A stretch of DNA of 42,013 nucleotides, taken from a virus. Below, one piece after another: positions 1 through 8,574 of this stretch. The notes beneath the pieces were generated by a model, which ran no database searches, was not told the origin of the DNA, and saw nothing but the letters and a program-made list of their open reading frames with translations. Numbering within the stretch: position 1 is the first letter of the stretch; each line of letters begins with the position of its first letter. A program made the position numbers and the translations under genes. The DNA lies in the IMG/VR virus record IMGVR_UViG_3300017991_000187, positions 1 to 42,013 of that record. One strand, 5' to 3'.

Positions 1-241
1 CGCTTAACCATCCCTTGAATGTCTTTGTCCATTTCTTATTCCACTTTCGATGATTTTCGTATTCTTTACTACCTTTCGGTCTTTTAATGGGTCTGGAAGG
101 ATATAATTCTCTTTGTCTCACATTATAACAACTTCTACATTTTGCTCCAAGACCATCCCTATTTCGAGGGTCTTTTGTAAATAAATCTGCGGACTTTGCA
201 ATTCCACATTTCTTGCATATCTTGGTAATGATAGGTGCCAT
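1..241 (-). CDS. zinc-ribbon protein, 3' end cut by the window
   Basis: An ATG at 241 follows an AGGA ribosome site and opens a frame that runs off the window edge (80 codons visible). The N-terminus has two CxxC pairs (CKKCG near residue 9, CRSC near residue 36) separated by a FTKDPRNRDGL segment, then a basic stretch rich in K and R. This paired-cysteine knuckle with an RDGL linker is common at the front of phage HNH and other homing-type nucleases and of small phage zinc proteins. The nuclease part, if any, lies outside the window, so the function stays open. Confidence 0.7.
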   Translation of the reverse strand, partial: MAPIITKICKKCGIAKSADLFTKDPRNRDGLGAKCRSCYNVRQRELYPSRPIKRPKGSKEYENHRKWNKKWTKTFKGWLS

Positions 242-258
242 CTTTCCTGACCTTTTTT

Positions 259-292
259 CAAAAAGGAGGGAGAAGTTTTGAGGCTCCTCCCC
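259..292 (-). terminator. probable terminator after the 305-1279 gene
   Basis: On the minus strand an 8-bp stem GGGAGGAG/CTTCTCCC (one G-U pair) with an 8-nt loop is followed by TCC and then five T. The U-tract is displaced by three bases, so strength is uncertain. Confidence 0.5.
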
Positions 293-304
293 CAATCTCA
301 TCTC

Positions 305-1279
305 TTAGTACCGTCTGCTGCCAGGACGCATCGGGTCGGAAGAACCCGATTCATCCACAGACGTGCGAAGCTTGAGGCTCGGAAGATTATCTTCCGATTT
401 CAATTCCTCGAAGCGCAAAGCCACCTTTGGATAATCCTCTTTGAGTCCCTGAATCCCATACTGCCTTGCGTCGTTGATGAATTGGCGCAGATAGGCACCA
501 TTGGGAACTTCTCCAGCCTGCTCAACCAAACGAGCGAACTGGAGCACTTCATAGTTGGATATATCCCAAACATGACCGCACTCATCGCAATAGCCGTCAA
601 TCAGAATGACATCTGGATGAAAAGGACAGCGGAACAGAACCAAAGAAGGAAAGTGACCAGCCTTGTAGAGTCTTTTCAGGCAGTCACCCACCTTGTAATG
701 AACAGGAGGTTTCCCACGACGAGCATACTTCAACATGCTCAAACTGGCACCCACATCAACGATGCCTTCTTGCTCGTTCTGGAAAATGATGAACGCAGCA
801 CCTTTAGCCCGTTTGTCCAGAGCATCTACAATGCTGGTATCACATACAGGATTGTAAGCTTCAAGCAGTTCCTTGTCACTCCATTGACCGATAGGACGCT
901 GTGCCTGAATCGCCTCAGCCACCTTGTCCATCGCTGTCTTTGGAGTTTCTTCCCTGCCTTCCTTGCCTTTGAGAATCGCCCAAATCGCCGCAAAACGGGC
1001 TTCGGGAATCTTCGGGTCGCCATCTTCGCAAAAATACTTTCTGGCTGTTCCTTCCTTCGTCGAGTCAGAAACCAGAAGCTCATGGCTCACATCATCCTGA
1101 TAAATGCCGAGTTGTGAAAGCCTGTCCCAAATGAGTGTCACGGAATATGCCTCAACGGTCATTACCTTTTCACCTGACAATCCAGCAGCACATTCTTGCA
1201 CTTGCGGCACGGCTTCAAGAAGTTTTGCGGCTTCAATGACTTTGGAAACGAGAGCTTCAGAAGTGAGATTCGTAGACAT
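305..1279 (-). CDS. unknown protein with a zinc ribbon
   Basis: 324 residues. I chose the ATG at 1279 (MSTNLTSEAL) because GAAAGGAG lies 8 nt upstream; the frame is open further upstream but without a ribosome site. The protein is soluble and mostly helical. It has a CPFH...CDEC pair about two thirds along that could bind zinc, and a Ser/Pro/Arg-rich C-terminal tail. I do not recognise the family. It is the gene after Ro60, but has its own consensus promoter at 1455-1482 and follows the Ro60 terminator, so it is a separate transcription unit with an unusually long leader. Confidence 0.8.
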   Translation of the reverse strand: MSTNLTSEALVSKVIEAAKLLEAVPQVQECAAGLSGEKVMTVEAYSVTLIWDRLSQLGIYQDDVSHELLVSDSTKEGTARKYFCEDGDPKIPEARFAAIWAILKGKEGREETPKTAMDKVAEAIQAQRPIGQWSDKELLEAYNPVCDTSIVDALDKRAKGAAFIIFQNEQEGIVDVGASLSMLKYARRGKPPVHYKVGDCLKRLYKAGHFPSLVLFRCPFHPDVILIDGYCDECGHVWDISNYEVLQFARLVEQAGEVPNGAYLRQFINDARQYGIQGLKEDYPKVALRFEELKSEDNLPSLKLRTSVDESGSSDPMRPGSRRY

Positions 1280-1454
1280 GATACATACTCCTTTCACGCA
1301 CTGTTTGTTTTGGCCTCCCCATTCTCCGACCCACAATGGTCAGGAAGGTTCAGCCAAACAGTTTTGCCACGTCAAGGCTGTGGCTACGCCTGCATACAAA
1401 TCTTGTCCAACGGTTTCTCGATAAGCAGCCTCCTTTCTATTAAAGTTCAAACTC
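1280..1454 (-). other. long 5' leader of the 305-1279 gene
   Basis: About 170 nt lie between the -10 box and the start codon. A strong AGGAGG (1429-1434) sits near the 5' end with no good ATG at proper spacing, and a GCCAC/GTGGC stem can form in the middle. This may be a structured or regulatory leader. I see no known riboswitch and no convincing leader peptide. Confidence 0.35.
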
Positions 1455-1482
1455 ATTATACCCTGCAAACGACAAATGTCAA
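1455..1482 (-). promoter_or_regulatory. consensus sigma-70 promoter TTGACA-16-TATAAT
   Basis: Perfect -35 (1477-1482) and -10 (1455-1460) hexamers with a 16-nt spacer. It lies just after the Ro60 terminator and drives the 305-1279 gene. Confidence 0.85.
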
Positions 1483-1503
1483 GAACTTTGTTGACAAAAT
1501 TCC

Positions 1504-1535
1504 AAAAAAATTCCCGCCCATTTCTGAGCGGGAAT
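1504..1535 (-). terminator. Rho-independent terminator of the Ro60 gene
   Basis: Minus strand: ATTCCCGC and GCGGGAAT flank a short loop and are followed by a run of seven T. The next promoter begins 22 nt further on. Confidence 0.9.
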
Positions 1536-1554
1536 CACCGGCAACAGCGTATTT

Positions 1555-3354
1555 TTAGAACTTCTGGCGAATCTGCTCGATGGTGGGAATCTCTTCCTCA
1601 GCCATCACGCCTTCGGTCTGCAACAGCATTTGGATGATTTTCTCGCTGAAACCTCCAACGAGATTGACCTTCTCCTTCTTTTCATCTACAATACTGTCAC
1701 CATAACCATGCAGATTGACAGAGTGCAGCCACGTATTGGCAGACTGCTTGCTTCTTTTGTAACGCTGCCATGCGTCTGCCACATTGCTGCTGCTGCCACC
1801 ATACCCATAACCATAACCGTCCGTCCAGCACTGCATATCGCTGAGCAGAATAATTCGGTCAGGATGCGCATTCTTCCTAATCAAATACTCAAAGCAAAGA
1901 TGTCCATTCGTGCTGCATCCATTCGTATTGGCATTCGCCAGCTTCTTTACCATCTCCATCACGCTCGTGCGCTTCGTGTAGGAAACAGGCGCAACAGCCG
2001 TGGCGAATGCGGCCACAATGGACTTCTCCGAACGCTTCGCACAAATTGCCGCCAGTGTGTTCGCAGCGTTCTTGCAGGACATCTTGCTTCTGTCTGACAC
2101 AGCAGACTCCATCGAGCCACTGTTATCCGCGAAGACTGCGGTCTCGCCAGTCAGAAAAGGCACGTTCTCGCAAGCCGCCTCAGCCGCATCCTCGATGGCT
2201 TCCAGCACAGTCTTCAGCTTGGAGTCATCAATCGTTTCCCGCTCATCCTCATAGCCGTAACCGTAGCCATGCTGAGAGCCAAAACCCTGAAGCATCTCGT
2301 AAGCCATCGTGAAACGGAAAGGCAATTGCTTGCTCCGCAGCACTTCTTCCTTGTCCGACAACTTCTTCGCCACAGCGTCGATGACTTTGGAACTTACATC
2401 TGTTTTCATCAAGTTCCGCAGATTCCGCAAAAGGGCCATATACCCGACCAGATTCTTCTCAATCAGGTATTCCCATACTTCGCGCTTGGTTTTGTCATCG
2501 CGGCCAAACTGAGAAAGCACAACTTCCCAATTCGCCAATGACTTCGCAACAAGCTCCTTGGCCTTTTTGTCGAATTTCTCCTGCTTCGTCATTTCCCTAC
2601 GAGCGAAAGCGACAGGAGTTCCCTCTTCGTCCACTTCGCCTTTGATGAAATACTTGCAAACCGCATCAGGAAGAGGATAATCCTTCTTTCTCTTCCTCAC
2701 AAGCCGGAGTACATCCTTGAAAGTAGGATAGCCAGGGCTATCATACTTCATCAGGCCGCGCTCATTGAACTTGTGAAGAGCGTCTCCAATTCCACGGCTC
2801 AAGCAGTTCTTGAGGCTCTTGCTGCCAAAGAAATACTTGTGCAGGGCCACGACCGTCTTGACCTCATCAGGACGCCGGATAATTTTCGTAGCATACTGGC
2901 GCACATACTCCTGACAATTCTCATGGGCCGAAGCCAGCACGAGAAGAACTTGAGGAGTGAGACGAATGTTCATCTCATTGCGCAGCCAGTTCGCGATTGC
3001 CAGCGCGTCACGGGGATTCTCCGTACCCATGATGTCTACCGCCGTAGCGATAACTTCCTGAGCCACGTCGTCCAAATCACCAGCATCGACAAACTTGGCC
3101 TTTTCCCTGACAATGCGCAGCCTCTCAGCCAACTTGGAGTATTTTCCAGCCGCCCCCCTCTTCGCCACAACGGAATCACCATTGTAGTATCGAGGTTCGG
3201 AAAAAAAGGAGCCTCCCGTCATGGTAATCAGCTTCGTAGCAGGGCACTGAATCTCAAAAGCCACACCGCCTGCCCTGTTGACTGTGGCATTCGCAGCCTT
3301 CGAAGCTTTGTTCTTACCAACTCTCGACTTTAGTTTCTTCTTCATTGTTCCCAT
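1555..3354 (-). CDS. Ro60/Rsr-like TROVE-vWA RNA-binding protein
   Basis: 599 residues, start at ATG 3354 with AGGAGG 7 nt upstream. Residues about 60-390 form the helical TROVE ring region. Residues about 400-570 form a von Willebrand A domain with a complete MIDAS site: D410-N-S-G-S-M, the Thr of NGCSTNG near 475-482, and the Asp of LLSDMQ near 505. Ro proteins bind misfolded RNA ends in the ring and Y RNAs on its outer face; in Deinococcus, Ro joins PNPase through a Y RNA. Gly/Tyr-rich patches (GYGYGYED near 363, GYGYGYGG near 513) look phage-specific. A Y RNA unit lies directly upstream and three more copies lie at 17.5-18.1 kb. The gene ends in a strong terminator. Ro genes are known in some tailed phages. 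Confidence 0.95.
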   Translation of the reverse strand: MGTMKKKLKSRVGKNKASKAANATVNRAGGVAFEIQCPATKLITMTGGSFFSEPRYYNGDSVVAKRGAAGKYSKLAERLRIVREKAKFVDAGDLDDVAQEVIATAVDIMGTENPRDALAIANWLRNEMNIRLTPQVLLVLASAHENCQEYVRQYATKIIRRPDEVKTVVALHKYFFGSKSLKNCLSRGIGDALHKFNERGLMKYDSPGYPTFKDVLRLVRKRKKDYPLPDAVCKYFIKGEVDEEGTPVAFARREMTKQEKFDKKAKELVAKSLANWEVVLSQFGRDDKTKREVWEYLIEKNLVGYMALLRNLRNLMKTDVSSKVIDAVAKKLSDKEEVLRSKQLPFRFTMAYEMLQGFGSQHGYGYGYEDERETIDDSKLKTVLEAIEDAAEAACENVPFLTGETAVFADNSGSMESAVSDRSKMSCKNAANTLAAICAKRSEKSIVAAFATAVAPVSYTKRTSVMEMVKKLANANTNGCSTNGHLCFEYLIRKNAHPDRIILLSDMQCWTDGYGYGYGGSSSNVADAWQRYKRSKQSANTWLHSVNLHGYGDSIVDEKKEKVNLVGGFSEKIIQMLLQTEGVMAEEEIPTIEQIRQKF

Positions 3355-3396
3355 GACTGTCCTCCTTTCATCTCATCTCTGGCTATAGTGCCTTCC

Positions 3397-3432
3397 AAAA
3401 AAAAATGGGAAACACTCAGAGAATGCTTCCCA
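3397..3432 (-). terminator. terminator of Y RNA unit A
   Basis: An 11-bp stem GGGAAGCATTC/GAGTGTTTCCC (two G-U pairs), loop TCT, then a run of nine T on the minus strand. It ends the Y RNA A transcript before the Ro60 ribosome site. Confidence 0.9.
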
Positions 3433-3482
3433 CTGCGTCCCGCCAGCAGACAGAATCTAATGGCGGCAATGAAAAGAAATCT

Positions 3483-3550
3483 GAGTACCAATAAGCGCAG
3501 TAGCGGTTTCTTTCTCTATGATAGAAGTATGCCACTGCTGGAGCGTACTC
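3483..3550 (-). ncRNA. Y RNA copy A, minimal form, upstream of Ro60
   Basis: 68 nt. Outer helix GAGTAC/GTACTC, internal loop with 5' side GCTCCA and 3' side GCTTATTG, inner 8-bp helix GCAGTGGC/GCTACTGC, then ATACTTC and a small TCTA/TAGA hairpin. The two loop strands and the TACTTC motif match copies B, C and D while the helices differ by compensatory changes. It has its own promoter (3598-3625), a CRISPR-repeat-like hairpin abutting its 5' end, and a terminator at 3397-3432. A further hairpin with CCGCCA/TGGCGG ends lies between the core and the terminator. Identification as a Y RNA rests on the Ro60 gene next door and on copy C's tRNA mimic. Confidence 0.82.
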
Positions 3551-3581
3551 TTTTCAATCCACACACTTTTATAAGTGCGAC
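3550..3581 (-). repeat. solitary CRISPR-repeat-like hairpin (type I-C style) before Y RNA A
   Basis: 32 nt on the minus strand: GT, then a 7-bp stem CGCACTT/AAGTGTG with loop ATAA, then TGGATTGAAAAG. Type I-C repeats have the pattern GTCGC, short stem, GCGTGGATTGAAAC, so both the 5' start and the 3' tag match closely. There is a single copy with no spacer array, and its last base is the first base of the Y RNA outer helix. Confidence 0.75.
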
Positions 3582-3597
3582 TCTATATTAACGTAAT

Positions 3598-3625
3598 ATT
3601 ATACAGCAGAGTTCGAACTTTTCAA
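3598..3625 (-). promoter_or_regulatory. promoter of Y RNA unit A, TTGAAA-16-TATAAT
   Basis: -35 TTGAAA at 3620-3625 and perfect -10 TATAAT at 3598-3603, 16-nt spacer, TG one base before the -10. Transcription should start near 3591, a few bases before the CRISPR-like hairpin. Confidence 0.82.
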
Positions 3626-3645
3626 CAGAAAAAAATCTCTTTTTA

Positions 3646-4536
3646 TCAAATAAACTTCAGCATGTGTTCTAACCTGTGTGTGTATAGATGCTTATGAATC
3701 ACATCTTCGTAGCTCTTTTCTGCTAATTTTTCACGCTGCGCTTCGTTCTCAAGATAGAAACGAATTTTTTCTGCCCATTCCAAAATCACCTGCTCGATGT
3801 TTGAACTACTCGGAAGAGTCGTCTCGGCAATGAAATTCGCACCATGAATGTCCTTCAGCCCCTCACGATACGCCTGTATTTGAAAAGCTCCCGTTGCAGG
3901 AACATCGAACGTGCGGCACGGACAACCAAAAACCAACGAAGGGTTATATTGGTCTCCATCCTGCATTGGCGCAATCATTACTCGCGTCTGGTTGTAGAGA
4001 AGATTTATCTCGCGGTCGCTCATGCTCATTGAAAAACTGAATCTGCAATTCGGAAAAAAGCGACTGATTTCCTGAGCAAACCGAACCCTCCAAGGATGTG
4101 CGGCTCCAATCATTGCAATGTCATATCGTTTTTTGCATCTCGAAATCTGAAAGTAAGTCATCGGGTCGGCAGCAAGCGGAAGATACTCAACATGGTCTCC
4201 GTAGCCATGCGTTTTTGTATAAGAGAAATGCCTGTCCACCAGTTTCGTAATCCTACCTATTCTCTCTTGCCAGTGAGGAATCTCGTCATTATGCGTCCAG
4301 ACAAAGAATTTGCATCGCTTTCTGAACCGTTCGACAAGAGAAGGTGTCAAGCCAAAACCCGCTGAACTGATAACTACGTCCAGACCCAAAGGCATTTCTT
4401 GCGCTTGAACACCGCCCATAGAACCAATATAAGTCAATTCGTGCCCTTCTACCAGCACCGCATTGCCAAGAAATTCGGCAACGTAATCGGCACCATTGTT
4501 CTCCGTGACACCCGAATACATCACGCCAATTTTCAT
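3646..4536 (-). CDS. glycosyltransferase, CgeB/YkvP-like group
   Basis: 296 residues. The start is the ATG at 4536 (MKIGVMYSG), which shares an ATGA with the stop of the upstream radical SAM gene, so the two are translationally coupled. The N-terminus is a GT-B-type Rossmann strand (KIGVMY), followed by EGHELTYIG and VVISSAGFG segments. The C-terminal half carries NPSLVFGCPCRTFDVPATGAFQ, matching the R-x-FE-x-x-A(C/T)GA-type nucleotide-sugar motif of CgeB-like transferases, then a helical tail. It probably adds a sugar to a phage or host surface polymer. Last gene of the three-gene modification operon. Confidence 0.8.
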   Translation of the reverse strand: MKIGVMYSGVTENNGADYVAEFLGNAVLVEGHELTYIGSMGGVQAQEMPLGLDVVISSAGFGLTPSLVERFRKRCKFFVWTHNDEIPHWQERIGRITKLVDRHFSYTKTHGYGDHVEYLPLAADPMTYFQISRCKKRYDIAMIGAAHPWRVRFAQEISRFFPNCRFSFSMSMSDREINLLYNQTRVMIAPMQDGDQYNPSLVFGCPCRTFDVPATGAFQIQAYREGLKDIHGANFIAETTLPSSSNIEQVILEWAEKIRFYLENEAQREKLAEKSYEDVIHKHLYTHRLEHMLKFI

Positions 4537-5528
4537 AGCAACTCCGAAAGAATCTTGTCTTCCACAAACACATGTTCCATTATCTCGTTCGGCTTGTTCA
4601 TCACACAGCGGGGGCAATCTTCTATGTCTATCTCCGCAATTGCTCTTTTGTGCTCTTCGCTTCCCCAAATGTCCTCCAATGCAAGATGATACAGGTCTCC
4701 GAAACGAAGGAACACATCTTGACAGACAATCAGTTCACCTGTTGCTGTCACTACACCATGCAAAGGAGAAGCTAAGCATTCCCTGTATTGCCTTTCACTC
4801 CAGTAACCATCAAACTTCTCTGAAATTGAGAAGAGCTTTACCTTCGTCAGCTTTTTTGCCGCCTCACAAAGATGATAAGCTGGCTCGATAATAGCCCGTA
4901 CTTTCTCGTCCTGTCCCTTATCTCGAAAGTAAGCAGGGCGAATGTGAACGAAATCCGCTCCAAGCTCATCAGCCAGCTTGCAGAACGAAAAAACATCCTG
5001 CCAATTATCATAACTCAAAACAAAGCCGAGTCCAAATGCAAGTCCCTTGCACCACATTCTCACATTGCGAATGTTTTCGACAATCTTGTGGAAACTATGA
5101 GTCCCTGTAATCAACTCGTGTGTTTCGGCGGTTCCGGCATTCAAACTCACACGCACTCGATTGAACATTGAAGCAATTTCCGGCGTCAATGCAATCCCAT
5201 TCGTCGATAGCACCTTGAATCCATCAAAATACTTTACGTGAGATAGATAAGGATATAGAGTCGGTTCTCCTCCCCCGCTGACATGAATCGACTTGATGCC
5301 CATTGAATTTGCAGAAGCTATCAATCCCTGAAATACACTATCGCTGAGAGAAAATTCCTTCTTCTGCTCCTCTTTCATAATACAGAAATTGCAGTTCGAA
5401 TTGCACCTGTTCGTAGGATAGATATGAAGAACTACAGGCGACTTGAAACGACCTTCCAAAATTGCTCTGCATTTATCAGCATAGAGCAACGTCTTCCATG
5501 AATTGAATTCATCAAACGTGTTGCTCAT
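4533..5528 (-). CDS. radical SAM enzyme with SPASM-like C-terminus
   Basis: 331 residues. The radical SAM CxxxCxxC motif is CNSNCNFC (C42, C46, C49), followed by SGGGEPTLYP (residues about 84-93), the SAM-binding GGEP element, and a TIM-barrel pattern. The C-terminal part has CLASP, ELIVCQDVF and EDCPRC cysteines that fit an auxiliary Fe-S (SPASM or Twitch-like) site. The start at 5528 overlaps the glycosyltransferase stop by 17 nt, with AGAGGATGATAA upstream. The substrate is unknown. Placement between two glycosyltransferases suggests sugar or peptide modification of a surface component. Confidence 0.85.
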   Translation of the reverse strand: MSNTFDEFNSWKTLLYADKCRAILEGRFKSPVVLHIYPTNRCNSNCNFCIMKEEQKKEFSLSDSVFQGLIASANSMGIKSIHVSGGGEPTLYPYLSHVKYFDGFKVLSTNGIALTPEIASMFNRVRVSLNAGTAETHELITGTHSFHKIVENIRNVRMWCKGLAFGLGFVLSYDNWQDVFSFCKLADELGADFVHIRPAYFRDKGQDEKVRAIIEPAYHLCEAAKKLTKVKLFSISEKFDGYWSERQYRECLASPLHGVVTATGELIVCQDVFLRFGDLYHLALEDIWGSEEHKRAIAEIDIEDCPRCVMNKPNEIMEHVFVEDKILSELL

Positions 5529-8500
5529 TTATCATCCTCTCAAGAAATTCCTTCTGCCCTGAAGTTTCCGCATTGTAAATCACAGTTGGCAAATGAGTCA
5601 CAGCCCATCTGACACCAGCATCCAGCCAACGTTTCACGAATTCCCAATCGTGACAATAACCTCCCTCATTTCTGTCTTTCCACCAACCGAACCTTTGAAT
5701 CAGGCTTTTCCTGTGCAGAAGACAAGACGTATCCACTTTGCCAAAAGCTGGCTGCTCAAAAATCAATGGCTTCCCATCTACTGACATGGAAGAAACAACA
5801 AATTCCACATCGTTTGCCTGAGCTATTTGCATAAGGCTTGACAAATGATTCGGCTGCCATTCATTGTCGTCATCCAGATAAGCTATCCATTGTCCAGCAG
5901 CCAGCATGATAGCATAGTTCCTCGGAACTGCGCCACCTGCTCCATGATTCTTTGGCAGATTGAATCGTCGCTCCGCAGACTCCAATGTTGGACAGTTATC
6001 GCCCACCACAACAGTATCAATCGCCAGATAATCCTGTTTTTCGATGGATGCCAGAGCCTTTTCGAGCAGTTCCTTCCTATTGTATGTCGGCACCACAACG
6101 GAAATGAGCGGCCCCAAATAGACCTTCTTGATTCTTTCGTCGTCTCGATGCTCATAGTTCAGGACAGGAAATCCCTTAGCGTCAGGATGATTCAAAGGAG
6201 CATCTTTATCTCCATACTCTCTTGCCTTCTGGTGCCGTCTTTCTTTAGAGTGCAGTTCCAAGATATGCGTATTCCGAGCATTCATAATAAGGGCCTGAGC
6301 ATGAGAACCTATCAACTTCTCATGGACTGGAAATACCCATCGTATTTCAGGCTTGCTGCGGAACAAAAATGGTTTTGCTACCCACTCCGTTTCCGAGCCG
6401 TCATAATTCCTTGACCACAACGGAGCATAATAAATGTCATACGGGGCCTGAAACATTTCCCAAAAATGCCTGAGCGTGTTCGTGTCAAGACGCTCATCAG
6501 GGTCTATCATAACAATCCAGCCAACAGAATCATCACGAAAAATATCAAGTGCCATGTTTCTTCGTTGGCTATACGATTCAATCTTTCCCTCTTCAACAAT
6601 TACAGATACACTTAACCCATTGCCGTTCTGCTGCCTCAGCCACTCAACAGTTCCGTCATCCGAACCATTGTCAAGAAAACAGAAATCATTTGTAATACTC
6701 TTGAACTGCTCGATGAACTCCGGCAACGCTTTCTTCTCGTTGTATGTCAAAGCAATCACTCGAACATGAGAACGCTTTTCACGGTACTTCCTCTTGTTCT
6801 CTTTCATAACTTCGAAAACATCCAGTTGATTCTCCTTGAACGAGCTATGTCCTTCGTGATATAGCCAAGCTCCTCCTATTACACGACATTTCAAGCCAAG
6901 ATAATGCCGCATCTTGAAACAGAAATCGTCATCCTCAAACGTTGTCAGCCGCGTATCGAAGCCGCCAATTTCCTCGAAAGATTGCTTGCGCATCAGCATA
7001 CAAAAGCCAGAAAGCGTCTCCAAATCGTGCGTTGGTCTGATAACATGCTTTTCAATATTACCTTGCGGATATTTGGCCTCATTCGAATAAGGCCCGACCA
7101 CACCTACATAGGGGTTCTCGACAAGCTCTTTTTCAAGCTTCTCCAGCAACCCTTCTTCCACCACTGTGTCGCTATTCAGAAGCAACAACAATTCATTACT
7201 CGTCTCCATTACGCCACGATTTACACCAGCAGAAAAACCAATGTTCATCTCAAGCTGAATCACCTTATCAGCTTTCAAGCAGTCAAAATGCTTGCCATTC
7301 TGGACAAGTACAACCTCGACATCGGGATAACATTTCTTGAGAGAATCAATGCACTTCTGTGTGTGCTCCTCTGTATTCCAGTCCAGAATCACAGCAGAAA
7401 TGCCCTTCTTGAAGGATTCCGTCACAGACTTCTTCTGCGACTGATTCATGCGCTTCGTGTTGAAGTCGATAAACTCCTTCTCGTAATTTCTTCTGCCCAA
7501 TGCCAGATGGTCTTGAATTGACTTATTGCGAGTGAACGTTGTGTTCGACCAACTATCAAGAAAGCGATAGAGATAGAGCATCCTGTCCAGATGCAGACAC
7601 TTCGAGTAGAGAAAGAATCTCGCATACACGTCCCAATCATCGGCAATCGGCAAGTTGCGGTTGTAGCCTCCAAGCCGCTTCAACTCGCTGGCTCGGTAAG
7701 CCCGCAAATGATTCGGCCCCACAGTCAGGAACCAGCCGAATTGCTGGAAGTGGTTCGGGCCAAAACGGTCATAGATGTCTGGATTCATACACTCCAGATA
7801 CGTCTTTCCCCGATAAACTGTCTCCCGATACCGTGTCTTCCAAAAATCATCCGTGAATTGATGAGGCTTGCCATCTTGAAAAAATGAGGCGCAGTTCGAA
7901 TAGACGAAACCGACTTCAGGATTCTCATCAAATGCCTTCCTGACTTCAGCAAGACAATTATCCGTCAGCATGTCGTCATGGTCAAGCTCAACAAGATAGA
8001 CGCCATTCGCAAGGCGCGTAGCAATATCCTTGACGGCTCCTATTTTGCCGCTGTGTTTGATTCTGACAGGATGCACCCGATGGTCTTCACTGGCAATCTC
8101 CATCAATTTTTCCCAAGTGCCATCCGTGCTCTCGTCATCGACAACACTCCACTCCCAATTCGTATAGGATTGTTCTTTCAAAGAAACATAAGTATCCCGC
8201 AGGAAATCACCCGTATTGTAGCTTCCCGTGTAGACTGTGACAAGCGGATTGGTCTTCTGGTTTGGATGCTCAGCCCAAATCAAGGAAGCATAGCAAGATT
8301 CTACGGCATTGATTACTTCTTCATCGGTCGCGCCACTCTTGACATGAATCCATCTTTTGCGCAACTCGAAATCAGCGACGTTGAGCGCACCGGGTATAAA
8401 GTCCGAGGAGACAATGACATCCGGCACAAATTGCGCAACATCTGACATGAGACTTGCGATACGATTACAGACCCTGACCTCGTAAGGCACATTCCAAGCT

Positions 8501-8538
8501 TTACCAATGAAATAAACTTTGATTCCCGCTGTAGGCAT
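5512..8538 (-). CDS. giant glycosyltransferase with four GT-A (family 2-like) domains
   Basis: 1008 residues. Four nucleotide-binding GT-A-like units follow in series. Unit 1 (about 97-340) has VTVYTGSYN, VVDDESTDGT and ELDHDDML. Unit 2 (about 380-590) has SAVILDWNT, VLVQNG, GFSAGVNRG and LLNSDTVV. Unit 3 (about 600-790) has VRVIALTYNE, DNGSDDGT and MIDPDERL. Unit 4 (about 815-1000) has ISVVVPTYNR, VVGDNC, RNYAI and YLDDDNEW. The first about 95 residues are a separate small domain. Units 1, 3 and 4 keep DxD-like metal sites. Such multi-domain enzymes build or decorate polysaccharides. First gene of the operon, with a hairpin-bearing leader (8543-8568). Confidence 0.92.
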   Translation of the reverse strand: MPTAGIKVYFIGKAWNVPYEVRVCNRIASLMSDVAQFVPDVIVSSDFIPGALNVADFELRKRWIHVKSGATDEEVINAVESCYASLIWAEHPNQKTNPLVTVYTGSYNTGDFLRDTYVSLKEQSYTNWEWSVVDDESTDGTWEKLMEIASEDHRVHPVRIKHSGKIGAVKDIATRLANGVYLVELDHDDMLTDNCLAEVRKAFDENPEVGFVYSNCASFFQDGKPHQFTDDFWKTRYRETVYRGKTYLECMNPDIYDRFGPNHFQQFGWFLTVGPNHLRAYRASELKRLGGYNRNLPIADDWDVYARFFLYSKCLHLDRMLYLYRFLDSWSNTTFTRNKSIQDHLALGRRNYEKEFIDFNTKRMNQSQKKSVTESFKKGISAVILDWNTEEHTQKCIDSLKKCYPDVEVVLVQNGKHFDCLKADKVIQLEMNIGFSAGVNRGVMETSNELLLLLNSDTVVEEGLLEKLEKELVENPYVGVVGPYSNEAKYPQGNIEKHVIRPTHDLETLSGFCMLMRKQSFEEIGGFDTRLTTFEDDDFCFKMRHYLGLKCRVIGGAWLYHEGHSSFKENQLDVFEVMKENKRKYREKRSHVRVIALTYNEKKALPEFIEQFKSITNDFCFLDNGSDDGTVEWLRQQNGNGLSVSVIVEEGKIESYSQRRNMALDIFRDDSVGWIVMIDPDERLDTNTLRHFWEMFQAPYDIYYAPLWSRNYDGSETEWVAKPFLFRSKPEIRWVFPVHEKLIGSHAQALIMNARNTHILELHSKERRHQKAREYGDKDAPLNHPDAKGFPVLNYEHRDDERIKKVYLGPLISVVVPTYNRKELLEKALASIEKQDYLAIDTVVVGDNCPTLESAERRFNLPKNHGAGGAVPRNYAIMLAAGQWIAYLDDDNEWQPNHLSSLMQIAQANDVEFVVSSMSVDGKPLIFEQPAFGKVDTSCLLHRKSLIQRFGWWKDRNEGGYCHDWEFVKRWLDAGVRWAVTHLPTVIYNAETSGQKEFLERMINEQHV

Positions 8539-8542
8539 AACA

Positions 8543-8568
8543 AAGGCACCTTTCCTCTCAGGTGCCTT
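8543..8568 (-). promoter_or_regulatory. 5'-leader hairpin that encloses the ribosome site
   Basis: A perfect 9-bp stem AAGGCACCT/AGGTGCCTT whose loop holds the purine-rich GAGAGGAA sits five bases before the ATG at 8538. The -10 box ends one base upstream of it, so the transcript would begin within or at the foot of this stem. It may control access to the ribosome site or protect the 5' end. Confidence 0.55.
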
Positions 8569-8574
8569 ATTATA
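8569..8574 (-). promoter_or_regulatory. -10 box (GGGTATAATAAGG) for the glycosyltransferase operon
   Basis: Perfect TATAAT in the GGTATAATAAG context seen at other promoters of the window. No good -35 hexamer is visible. Confidence 0.5.
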
